Positions 32,191-39,530 of a stretch of 42,531 bases of DNA are shown one piece after another. The DNA is from Pseudonocardia bannensis (GTDB taxonomy: Bacteria > Actinomycetota > Actinomycetes > Mycobacteriales > Pseudonocardiaceae), in assembly GCF_012911875.1 (NCBI RefSeq), contig NZ_JAAXKZ010000042.1:1-42531 (forward strand), given 5' to 3'. Made by a program: the position numbers and the translations under genes. The notes below the pieces were generated by a model. That model searched no databases, was not told the DNA's origin, and saw only the letters and a program-made list of their open reading frames with translations. Position 1 is the first letter of the stretch, and each line of letters opens with the position of its first letter.

Positions 32191-33651
32191 GTGATCGATA
32201 CAGAATCCATCGCTCCCCCATCGAAGACGTTCCTCGGACAGCCCCGCCCGCTGGCGAACCTGTTCGGCGTCGAGATGTGGGAGCGCTTCTCGTTCTACGG
32301 GATGCAGGGCATCCTGCTGATCTACCTGTATTACTCCGTCGCAGACGGCGGGCTCGGGATCGACCGTGACACCGCCACCAGCATCGTCGGTGCCTACGGT
32401 GGGCTGGTCTACCTGTCCACCATCCTCGGTGGATGGCTCGCCGACCGGCTCGCCGGTGCCGAACGTACGTTGTTCGCCAGCGCGATCCTGGTGATGTTCG
32501 GCCACATCGCGCTCGCGCTGCTTCCCGGCCTGCTCGGCGTCGGCGTCGGCCTGGTCCTGATCGCCCTCGGCAGCGGCGGGGTGAAGGCCAACGCCACGTC
32601 GTTGGTCGGGTCCCTCTACGCCGCCGACGACGATCGCCGGGACGCCGGGTTCTCGCTGTTCTACCTCGGAATCAACCTCGGCGCGCTCGTGGGACCGCTG
32701 CTCACGGGGCTGCTGCAGTCCGGTCTCGGTTTCCACTACGGCTTCGGGATCGCCGCAGCCGGGATGGCCGCCGGGCTGATCCAGTACGGCGTCGGTCGCC
32801 GCAGGTTGCCCGAGGCCGCGCGGACGGTGCCCAGCCCGTTACCGAGGTCCCGCCGGGCACCGTTGGCCGGGCTCGCCGTCGGCGCTCTCGTCGTGATCGC
32901 CGTGCTGGCGTCCACCGGCGCACTGCGAGCGGACAGCCTGGCCGATATCGTGGTCGTCCTCAGCGTGATCGCGGCGATCGGGTACTTCGCGGTCATCCTC
33001 GCCAGCAGGCGGATCACCGCCGCGGAACGGCGCCGGGTGCTGGCGTTCATCCCGATGTTCATCGCCAGCGCGGCGTTCTGGTCGCTCTACCAGCAGCAGT
33101 TCACGGTCGTGACGATCTACTCCGACCAGCGCCTGGACCGCACCGTCCTCGGCTGGGAGATGCCCGTGTCGTTCGTGCAGTCGATCAACCCGGTCTTCAT
33201 CATCCTGCTGTCCGGCCTGTTCGCCGCCCTGTGGACGAGGCTGGGTCCCCGCCAGCCGTCGAGCCCGATCAAGTTCGCCCTGGGCACCGCCGTCATGGGG
33301 GCGGCGTTCCTGCTGTTCCTGCCGATGGCCGGCGGCGGCCCGAACAGCGCACCGCTGCTCGGGCTGATCGGCATCCTGCTCGTCTTCACCCTCGCGGAAC
33401 TGCTGTTGTCGCCGGTGGGGCTGTCGTTGTCGACCAAGCTCGCCCCGGAGGCCTTCCGCACGCAGATGGTGGCGCTGTTCTTCCTGTCCGTGGCCCTCGG
33501 GAGCGCGCTGTCGGGGTCGCTCGCGGAGTACTACAGCGAGGCCGGCGAGGCGGCCTACTTCGGCGTCCTCGGCGCGGTGGCGATCGCGTCGGGCGTGGTC
33601 CTCGCTCTCGCGGCCCCGTTCCTGCGTCGACTCATGGGCGGCGTCCGGTGA
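32191..33651 (+). CDS. POT/PTR-family proton-coupled peptide transporter
   Basis: 486 residues with about 14 hydrophobic helices. The POT signature is present near the N-terminus: GVEMWERFSFYGMQGILLIYL minus ends, with the ExxERF-type motif that couples proton and peptide. Also GGWLADRLAGAERT, the second signature FSLFYLGINLGALVGP, and AAFWSLYQQQFT in helix 7 with the conserved aromatic residues. It imports di- and tripeptides (sometimes other small amides) using the proton gradient. GTG 32191 starts the gene. Proximity to alanine dehydrogenase would allow use of peptide-derived alanine. Confidence 0.93.
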   Translation: MIDTESIAPPSKTFLGQPRPLANLFGVEMWERFSFYGMQGILLIYLYYSVADGGLGIDRDTATSIVGAYGGLVYLSTILGGWLADRLAGAERTLFASAILVMFGHIALALLPGLLGVGVGLVLIALGSGGVKANATSLVGSLYAADDDRRDAGFSLFYLGINLGALVGPLLTGLLQSGLGFHYGFGIAAAGMAAGLIQYGVGRRRLPEAARTVPSPLPRSRRAPLAGLAVGALVVIAVLASTGALRADSLADIVVVLSVIAAIGYFAVILASRRITAAERRRVLAFIPMFIASAAFWSLYQQQFTVVTIYSDQRLDRTVLGWEMPVSFVQSINPVFIILLSGLFAALWTRLGPRQPSSPIKFALGTAVMGAAFLLFLPMAGGGPNSAPLLGLIGILLVFTLAELLLSPVGLSLSTKLAPEAFRTQMVALFFLSVALGSALSGSLAEYYSEAGEAAYFGVLGAVAIASGVVLALAAPFLRRLMGGVR

Positions 33652-33784
33652 GCTGACCGGAGACCGGCTCGGCTGTCGGCGCGCTCAGCCCCCTCCCGCC
33701 GACTCGGCCTCGCGCTCCCAGGCGACGGCCAGGGCACGCCGGGCACCGAATCGTCGGGGGGACCACCGCGGTGGACGTGAGCAT
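33632..33784 (-). CDS. Possible 50-aa protein with a CxxC (doubtful)
   Basis: ATG 33784 has a good ribosome site (GGAGAGGAA, seven bases upstream) and the N-terminus contains PTIRCPACPGRRLGAR, reminiscent of half a zinc knuckle. Only one CxxC is present, the rest is low complexity, and the frame overlaps the 3' end of the transporter by 20 bases. It may be a small zinc-binding protein, a remnant, or chance. Confidence 0.25.
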   Translation of the reverse strand: MLTSTAVVPPTIRCPACPGRRLGARGRVGGRGLSAPTAEPVSGQLTGRRP

Positions 33785-34086
33785 CGGCGATTCCTCTCCG
33801 GCGACGGCCCACCCGGCTGCGCTGCTCAGACCCCGCGCGGCGCCGTCCGCCGTCGGCGGCAACGTTCCCGGTGCCCGCTTCCATCGAGTGGAACGGCCTC
33901 GGTCTCGGCCCGGGCGCAGCTCAGTGGGGCGGCGGAACCGGCGCGGGCTCAGGGGTTCCCGGCTCGGAGCGGACGCCGAGCTGCAGCAACCGTCCGAGTT
34001 CGTCGGCGTGGCGCCAGGTCGCGGGCGCGCGAGCCGGACGGCCCCACCGGATGCATCACTGTGCTCCCGGCCTCGCACCAGGCTCT
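33785..34086. other. Intergenic region, no feature found
   Basis: About 300 bases of GC-rich sequence; open frames exist on both strands but none is protein-like or has a ribosome site. Confidence 0.35.
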
Positions 34087-34128
34087 GTCCGGTTCGGCCG
34101 TGCCCATCCGGGCGCGGCCGAACCGGAC
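34087..34128 (-). terminator. Very strong terminator hairpin
   Basis: GTCCGGTTCGGCCG (34087-34100) pairs perfectly with 34115-34128; inside, a U-G pair and GCCC/GGGC continue the stem to a four-base loop, giving a nearly unbroken 19-bp hairpin. It begins eight bases beyond the stop of the leftward gene at 34136. Confidence 0.8.
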
Positions 34129-34135
34129 CGCGCAC

Positions 34136-34381
34136 TCAGGCGCTCTGCGCCAACCGCTGGGCAAGCATGCGCTTGCCCTGCTCGGCACCCTTCCGGCTCT
34201 CGGCCTGCGCCTTCCGGAAGAACTCGGCCAGCTCGTTGTCGCCCACGCGTTCGGCGTCCTTGATGTAGATCTCCAGCCGGAGTGTGTTGCTCAGGCACGC
34301 CTCGGTGAACCAGATCAGGTTGTAGTCCTTGTCAGCGGTGCCTGTGACCTGACCGGTCTCGGTGTCGGTGGTAGCAGTCAT
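34136..34381 (-). CDS. Small helical conserved hypothetical protein (81 aa)
   Basis: After a Thr-rich N-terminus, the sequence TADKDYNLIWFTEACLSNTL, then RLEIYIKDAERVGDNELAEF and FRKAQAESRKGAEQGKRML, is a well-formed helical bundle with good codon bias. I associate this pattern with short conserved actinobacterial proteins of unknown function, but cannot name a family. ATG 34381 is preceded by GGGAGGT. It has its own strong terminator and a 24-bp perfect palindrome upstream, so it looks like a highly expressed, independently regulated single-gene unit, possibly stress induced. Confidence 0.85.
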   Translation of the reverse strand: MTATTDTETGQVTGTADKDYNLIWFTEACLSNTLRLEIYIKDAERVGDNELAEFFRKAQAESRKGAEQGKRMLAQRLAQSA

Positions 34382-34417
34382 CACTGAGTACCTCCCTATC
34401 CGTTTGATTCCTCCGAC

Positions 34418-34441
34418 CGTCTGGGCCGATCGGCCCAGACG
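34418..34441. promoter_or_regulatory. 24-bp perfect palindrome upstream of the 81-aa gene
   Basis: CGTCTGGGCCGA (34418-34429) is followed directly by its exact reverse complement TCGGCCCAGACG (34430-34441). It ends 37 bases before the ATG at 34381. With no loop bases it is more likely a protein-binding operator than a transcript hairpin, though either is possible. Confidence 0.55.
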
Positions 34442-34827
34442 ACGCAACCGGCAACCTCACGGCCGCCCGCTCGTGCGGGGCGCCGGACCCGGTCGCCGCG
34501 CCGGGGCGCCGCCAGATCGTGCGCTCCGTGGCTGTGGGTCGATGCCGGTCGAGGCCGACGGATCGGTGCGACCGGCGGCCCGTCACACCCCGCGGCCAGG
34601 TCTGAGCCCTTCAGGGGACGGATCGCAGAACAACGTTCCGGCATCTCGGGATCTCCCTCGCGATCGACCGCGCGTGGGGTTCACCGGGGGTGTAGCCGGT
34701 CGCCGCCGATTTCAACCCCGCCGGGACATCGCGATGTCTCCACCGACTACCGGTCCGGATCTGTGGCCCGGGCGGCCCCGCCGAACGGGCGGGGCAGGCT
34801 CAGCTCATCGGGCGGGAGCATGCGACC
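34442..34827. other. Intergenic region, no gene found
   Basis: 386 bases between two small leftward genes. Presumably holds the promoter of the 81-aa gene at its left end. No convincing gene, remnant or repeat seen. Confidence 0.4.
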
Positions 34828-34858
34828 CGCCGCCGCGTTCAGCGGAGGTGCGGCGGCG
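34828..34858 (-). terminator. Hairpin downstream of the 75-aa gene
   Basis: CGCCGCCGC (34828-34836) pairs with GCGGCGGCG (34850-34858) around a 13-base loop, 18 bases beyond the stop at 34877. Confidence 0.5.
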
Positions 34859-34876
34859 AGCCGGACCTCGTGCTGG

Positions 34877-35104
34877 TCAGCCGGCAGCGGTCTCGAGGTC
34901 GACCAGTGCGGCGGCGGCCCGGAAGTACTTGTTGCGCCCGAGATCCCCGATCGTCTTGATGTTGAACGCTTCCTTGAGTTTCTCGGCGTCGCCGGCGCTG
35001 ACGCCGGAGAGCGCCTCGACGGGGGTCTTGAGCAGATCAGCGAGCGAGAGGTCCTTCTGATAGTCCTTGTCCAGCAGTTTCGTGACATCGACCGAGACCG
35101 CCAT
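34877..35104 (-). CDS. Small helix-hairpin-helix-like protein (75 aa)
   Basis: MAVSVDVTKLLDKDYQKDLS is followed by LADLLKTPVEALSGVSAGDA, EKLKEAFNIKTIGDLGRNKY and a final helix. The pattern 'GVS..DA..L.EAF.IKTI.DL' resembles a helix-hairpin-helix-like module of the kind that recognises DNA ends or serves as a protein docking unit. ATG 35104 has an excellent GAGGAGG site; the longer in-frame extension is not protein-like. A hairpin (35141-35148 with 35157-35164) lies in the upstream leader. It sits with dodecin and a universal stress protein, suggesting a stress-related role. Confidence 0.82.
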   Translation of the reverse strand: MAVSVDVTKLLDKDYQKDLSLADLLKTPVEALSGVSAGDAEKLKEAFNIKTIGDLGRNKYFRAAAALVDLETAAG

Positions 35105-35257
35105 GAGCCGTTCCCTCCTCGTGACCGTTCGTAGCGATGAGGCCGGGGTCCGGTATCCCCGGCCCGAACGTAACCGACTCCGCGGTACGCAGAGAAGGGC
35201 GGCGAGCAACGGCCACCGGTCCGTCGGGTCGCGGAGCCGGGTCAGCGGGCGGGGCCG

Positions 35258-35473
35258 TCAGGACGGGTCGTCCAGGCGGAACCCCACCTTCATCGTGACC
35301 TGGACGTGCCCGATCTCGCCCTCCTGCAGGCTGCCGCGGATCTCGCTCACCTCGAACCAGTCGAGGTGCCGCAGCGTCTGGGAAGCCCGGGTCAATCCGT
35401 TGCGGATCGCAGCGTCGACACCGTCCGAGGAACTCCCGACGATCTCGGTGATCCGGTACGTGTGATCGGTCAT
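35258..35473 (-). CDS. Dodecin family flavin-binding protein
   Basis: 71 residues, typical dodecin length: [40 protein letters not shown] with the flavin-stacking Trp (about 39), and [21 protein letters not shown]. Dodecins assemble into hollow 12-mers that store or buffer flavins (FMN/FAD or riboflavin-type) in the cytoplasm. Its start overlaps the lipA stop by four bases (ATGA), so it is translated with lipA, an uncommon pairing. Confidence 0.95.
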   Translation of the reverse strand: MTDHTYRITEIVGSSSDGVDAAIRNGLTRASQTLRHLDWFEVSEIRGSLQEGEIGHVQVTMKVGFRLDDPS

Positions 35474-36486
35474 CGGAACCTCCGCGGGCTCGTGAGCAGG
35501 GAGCGGGCTTCCTGTGCGGCGGCGCCCTCGGCGGCCAGGTGCGCCAGCTCCGGGGACAGCGCCTCGCCGCGGTGGGCCTTGGTCTGGGCATACAACCGCC
35601 CGGCCCGATACGACGACCGCACCAGCGGACCGGCCATCACCCCGGCGAACCCGATCTCCTCCGCCGCCGCGGCATGGTCGACGAACTCCTCGGGCCGGAC
35701 CCAGCGCTCCACCGGATGATGCCGCTTCGAGGGCCGCAGATACTGGGTGATGGTGACGATCTCACAACCCGCGGCGTGCAGATCGACCAGCGCCGCGGTC
35801 ACCTCCGCCGGGGTCTCCCCCATCCCCAGGATCAGGTTCGACTTGGTCACCAACCCGGCCGCCCGGGCCTTGCTCAGCACCTGAAGCGAGCGCTCGTAGC
35901 GAAACCCCGGCCGGATCCGGCGAAAGATCCGCGGCACCGTCTCCAGATTGTGCGCCAACACCTCCGGCCCGGCCCCGAACACCTCACCCAGCTGCCCGTC
36001 GTCGTTGGTGAAATCCGGGATCAGCAGCTCCACCCCGGTGCCCGGGTTGAGCGCGTGGATCCGGCGGACCGTCTCGGCGTAGAGCCAGGCCCCGCCATCG
36101 GGCAGGTCGTCGCGGGCCACCCCGGTCACCGTGGAATAGCGCAACCCCATCGCGGCCACCGACTCGGCGACCCGGCGCGGCTCGTCGCGGTCCAGCGCGG
36201 CCGGTTTCCCGGTGTCGATCTGGCAGAAATCACAGCGCCGGGTGCACTGCTCCCCACCGATCAGGAAGGTGGCCTCACGGTCCTCCCAGCACTCGTAGAT
36301 GTTCGGGCAGCCGGCCTCCTCGCACACCGTGTGCAGCCCCCCCGAGCGCACCAACGCCTTCAGCTCGGTGTACTGCGGCCCGGTCCGGGCCCGGGTCCGG
36401 ATCCAGGACGGCTTGCGCTCGATCGGGGTCTCACTGTTCCGGACCTCGAGACGGAGCAGCTTGCGGCCTTCGGGTGCGATGGTCAC
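35470..36486 (-). CDS. lipA: Lipoyl synthase
   Basis: 338 residues. A radical-SAM enzyme inserting two sulfurs into octanoylated carrier domains to make lipoate. Both iron-sulfur motifs are intact: the auxiliary cluster [12 protein letters not shown] (Cx4Cx5C) and the radical-SAM cluster CTRRCDFC (Cx3Cx2C). The C-terminal RSSY motif ([10 protein letters not shown]) that ligands the auxiliary cluster is present too. It is separate from lipB and from the lipoylated dehydrogenase genes in this window, so it may be a second copy, and it is coupled to dodecin. Normal start ATG 36486. Confidence 0.95.
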   Translation of the reverse strand: MTIAPEGRKLLRLEVRNSETPIERKPSWIRTRARTGPQYTELKALVRSGGLHTVCEEAGCPNIYECWEDREATFLIGGEQCTRRCDFCQIDTGKPAALDRDEPRRVAESVAAMGLRYSTVTGVARDDLPDGGAWLYAETVRRIHALNPGTGVELLIPDFTNDDGQLGEVFGAGPEVLAHNLETVPRIFRRIRPGFRYERSLQVLSKARAAGLVTKSNLILGMGETPAEVTAALVDLHAAGCEIVTITQYLRPSKRHHPVERWVRPEEFVDHAAAAEEIGFAGVMAGPLVRSSYRAGRLYAQTKAHRGEALSPELAHLAAEGAAAQEARSLLTSPRRFR

Positions 36487-36598
36487 CTCGGCTGGTTCCT
36501 CCTCCGGCGATCTGGCCTCACACGTGGATAAGACGCTACGCCGCCGGGCCGGAGCCGGGGTGGTGTCTCGCTGGGCGGAAGGCTCCCCGCCGCAGCGG

Positions 36599-36859
36599 TC
36601 ATCGGGCGCGGGCGGCGCGGCCGGCCGCCGGGCGGCGCTGCAGCCGGTGGGTCCGGAAGAACTGCCACATCAGGGTCGCGGCCCGCGGACCGCGGGGGTC
36701 GCTGTACGAACCGCCGTCGCGCCCGCCGGACCATGCGTGTCCCAGGCCGTGGACGAGCCAGTACTCGAGCACCTTGCGGCCCCTGGGGGTGTACCACCGC
36801 ACGGTGGTGGAGCGGCGGCCGCCAGCGGTGCGGCCGGTGGCCGTCGGGGTACGACCGAT
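36599..36859 (-). pseudogene. PHB-depolymerase/LpqC-type esterase C-terminal remnant
   Basis: About 85 codons encode the last part of an alpha/beta-hydrolase of the poly(3-hydroxybutyrate) depolymerase/LpqC family: STTVRWYTPRGRKVLEYWLV, then HGLGHAWSGGRDGG with the catalytic His, [18 protein letters not shown] and a basic tail. No signal peptide, nucleophile Ser or Asp region precedes it; the upstream sequence in all three leftward frames is not protein-like. The gene has lost at least two thirds of its length. Leftover of a secreted esterase. Confidence 0.65.
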
Positions 36860-37074
36860 CCAGCTGCTCCTCGACGACACGCCACCATCTGCCGGCGCCG
36901 GCCCCCGCGACACGCGGACGTGGCCGTCGGGACAACGGAGGGGGACACATCGTGCCCGGTTGCGGGAAAGGGCCAGCGACATGCTGGTGCGCGCGAGTGT
37001 CGAGCCTGCGATGGACAGCCTCGAGATCAGGCAGCGCCACGAGTCGACTCCCTGAGAGGCCTCCGGCGCGTCGC

Positions 37075-37566
37075 TCAGTCGGTCTTCACCTCGCCCTCGC
37101 GGACCACCAGCACCGGGCGATCCGCACGCTTGAGGAGCTCGCGTGCGGTGCTGCCCATCAGCAGTTCGCTCAGCGCGCTGTGCCGGTGAGCCCCCAGCAC
37201 CAGCACCGGGGCGTCGCGCTCCTCGGCCAGGCGCAACAGCGTGGCGGGAACGCTGGCGTCGTCGGCCACGACCAGGCCCTGGGCGTCGAACCCGGCCTCC
37301 TGCGCCATCGCCGCGCCCTTCTCCGCCAGCCGTCGCGCCGCCTGGAGCGCCTCCTTCTCGTACTCCATCGCCGTGCGGATCTCGGTCTCGGTCACCGGGA
37401 TGCTGGCCGTCATCAGCGGCCCCACGGTCGCCGCGAAGACCCGCCCGATCTCCATCACGACGACCACGAGCGCATGTCGCGGTGCAAGCAGTTCGCCCGC
37501 CTCCCGCAGTGCCCGCTCCGCCGCCGGCGTGCCGTCGAATCCGATGAGGACCGGCCCTGATCGCAT
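37075..37566 (-). CDS. Universal stress protein
   Basis: 163 residues, one UspA domain: PVLIGFDGTPAAERALREAG, ALVVVVMEIGRVFAATVGP, GLVVADDASVPATLLRLAEE and the ATP-binding C-terminus VLVLGAHRHSALSELLMGST with the GxxG-x9-G(S/T) motif. It is therefore probably an ATP-binding Usp. ATG 37566 has GAAGGAG upstream; an in-frame start 30 bases earlier is less likely. It stands alone in a leftward series of stress-type genes (dodecin, small helical proteins), and is likely induced by hypoxia or redox stress as in other actinomycetes. Confidence 0.93.
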   Translation of the reverse strand: MRSGPVLIGFDGTPAAERALREAGELLAPRHALVVVVMEIGRVFAATVGPLMTASIPVTETEIRTAMEYEKEALQAARRLAEKGAAMAQEAGFDAQGLVVADDASVPATLLRLAEERDAPVLVLGAHRHSALSELLMGSTARELLKRADRPVLVVREGEVKTD

Positions 37567-37692
37567 CGTGCGCTCCTTCGGTCGGCGGGGGCCCATACCG
37601 TGGCGGGCACGACCGTGGCGCGCTTCCGCCCGCGGGGACGAATCTGCGGGCCGATCCTCGGCCCGCCAGGAGCAGACGAACCGGGACCCGCA

Positions 37693-37866
37693 TCAGGCGC
37701 CGCCGCGCCGAGCCACGCCGAAGGCGAAGAACACCCACCCGACGGTGCCCATCTCGGTGCCGCCGCTGCTGAGCCCGATGTAGAGCCCGGCCACTGCGAG
37801 GAGGACGCTGCCCAGGAGAGCAATGCCGAACCGTAACGGATCGAGGTCGGCGCCGGTACGGCGTGA
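37693..37866 (-). pseudogene. Membrane-protein-like frame in phase with the MFS gene, no start codon
   Basis: Directly after the TGA of the MFS gene, the same reading frame continues for 57 codons to a second TGA. The stretch LDPLRFGIALLGSVLLAVAG, then LYIGLSSGGTEMG and TVGWVFFAFGVARRGGA, has one or two clear transmembrane segments and normal codon bias. The region between the two stops lacks ATG, GTG or TTG before the hydrophobic part; a GTG overlapping the MFS stop (37870) is in another frame. It may be a small membrane protein that lost its start through a frameshift, or a tail reached by stop-codon readthrough. Confidence 0.45.
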
Positions 37867-39480
37867 TCACACCGTCTCACCGGGCTCGCCCGCTCGGGTC
37901 GGCAGCAGGTGCTCGATGCGCGGCGGGCCGTCGGCGAAGGCGCGCGCGACGTCCTCGAGTTCCTGGTCCGAGCCGGTGAGCCGGCCCCCGTGCTGGCGGA
38001 GGTGTTCGGCCCAGTTCGGGTACTGCGACACCTCCACGAAACGGGTGGGGTCGGCCGCATCGCGGTAGACCGCGTAGCTGGTGGCCCCGGTTCGCATCTT
38101 CATCCGGCGCACCGGCACCATCGCCTCGAGGAACCGGGGCATGTTCTCCGGCGAGACCGTGTAGCTCACGGTGACCAGGACGGGCCCGTCCTCGAGCTCG
38201 GGGTCGAGCTCCAGGTGCGGTTCGGGCCAGTACACCGCGGGGTCGCGATCCAGCCCGCTGACGTCGTGCAGCGGCCACACGGCCACGGTGAGCGCGCCGA
38301 GGGCCAGCAGCCCGCCCGCGACCAGCAGCGTCGGTACCAGCCCGAGCCATTCGGCGAGCACGCCCCAGATCAGGGACGCGACCGCCTGGCCGCCGGCGAA
38401 CACCATCTGGTAGATCGACAGCCCGCGGGCACGCACCCACCCGGGCAGGAACACCTGCAAGGTGCCGTTCATCGTGGCGAGCATGCACAGCCAGGCCAGC
38501 CCGGCCGGCACGAGCGCCACCAGCGCCACGACGAGGTGCGGTGCCAGGGCGCACACGATGGTCGCGGTGCCGAACACCAGGCCGGCGAACAGGACGAGCC
38601 GGGTCGGTGACAACCGGGCCACGACGTGGGGCAGCACGGCCGCGCCGGTGACCGCACCGATCCCGAGCGCACCCAGCAGCAGGCCGTACCCGAGCGCGTC
38701 GAGGCCGAGCAACCGGCTGGCGACCAGCGGCAGCAGCGCCCAGAGCGCGGAGCCCGGGACGACGAACAACAGGGTGCGCAGGAGCAGCCGCCGTACCGCG
38801 GGCGAGTGGCGGACGTAGCGCGCCCCGGCGACCAGAGCACCACCGAATCGCTCGGGCAGCAGCTGCTCCTGCGCCCTCGGCGGTCGCAGGCCCACCAGGA
38901 CGGCGGCCATCGCCGCGTACGTGAGCGCGTTCAGCGCGAAGACCGCGGAGACCCCCGCCTGCGCGATGAGCAGGCCGGCCACGGCGGGCCCGACGGCGCG
39001 GGCGAGGTTCATCGCGACGCCGTTCAGCGCGGCGGCGGACCGTGCCTGGTCCCGCCCGACCAGCTCCTGGACCAGCGTCTGATAGCCGGGGATCATCAGC
39101 GTCGTGCCGCAGCCGAGCAGGAACGTCGCGGTGAGCAGCAGCGCGGGCGGCAGGTGGCCGGTGGCCGCCAGCACGGTCAGCGCCGCGCCGACGGCCACCT
39201 GGAACAGCTGGACGGCGATCAGGAGCCGCCGCCGGTCCACGATGTCGGCAAGCGCGCCGGCCGGCAGCGCCAGCACCAGCGTGGGCAGCATCGCCGCGGC
39301 CTGAACCAGCCCGACGAGGGTCGCCGCGTTCGGTTCGTCGACCAGCAACCACTGGGCGCCGACGGTCTGCATCCAGGTGCCGATCAAGCTGAACAGCTGG
39401 GTGATCCAGAGGAAGCGGAAAGCGCGGACGCGCAGCGGCGCCCACGCCGACGGCGTCGCTCGGGCGGTGTCGTCGGACAT
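37867..39480 (-). CDS. MFS transporter with C-terminal ABM-like (monooxygenase-fold) tail
   Basis: 537 residues. Residues 1-410 are a 12-helix MFS transporter of the enterobactin-exporter-like (MFS_3) group: LRVRAFRFLWITQLFSLIGT, WMQTVGAQWLLVDEPNAATL, LPAGALADIVDRRRLL and GYQTLVQELVGRDQARSAAA. Residues about 430-537 form a soluble domain: DGPVLVTVSYTVSPENMPRF, VRRMKMRTGATSYAVYRDAA and TRFVEVSQYPNWAEHLRQHG, similar to the antibiotic biosynthesis monooxygenase fold. This two-part design is widespread in bacteria; the cargo and the tail's role are unknown. ATG 39480 follows GGGAGGATGGGGC. Confidence 0.9.
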   Translation of the reverse strand: MSDDTARATPSAWAPLRVRAFRFLWITQLFSLIGTWMQTVGAQWLLVDEPNAATLVGLVQAAAMLPTLVLALPAGALADIVDRRRLLIAVQLFQVAVGAALTVLAATGHLPPALLLTATFLLGCGTTLMIPGYQTLVQELVGRDQARSAAALNGVAMNLARAVGPAVAGLLIAQAGVSAVFALNALTYAAMAAVLVGLRPPRAQEQLLPERFGGALVAGARYVRHSPAVRRLLLRTLLFVVPGSALWALLPLVASRLLGLDALGYGLLLGALGIGAVTGAAVLPHVVARLSPTRLVLFAGLVFGTATIVCALAPHLVVALVALVPAGLAWLCMLATMNGTLQVFLPGWVRARGLSIYQMVFAGGQAVASLIWGVLAEWLGLVPTLLVAGGLLALGALTVAVWPLHDVSGLDRDPAVYWPEPHLELDPELEDGPVLVTVSYTVSPENMPRFLEAMVPVRRMKMRTGATSYAVYRDAADPTRFVEVSQYPNWAEHLRQHGGRLTGSDQELEDVARAFADGPPRIEHLLPTRAGEPGETV

Positions 39481-39530
39481 GCCCCATCCTCCCAGCAGGC
39501 CCACGCACACCGGGCGGGCCGGGCCGGGAT

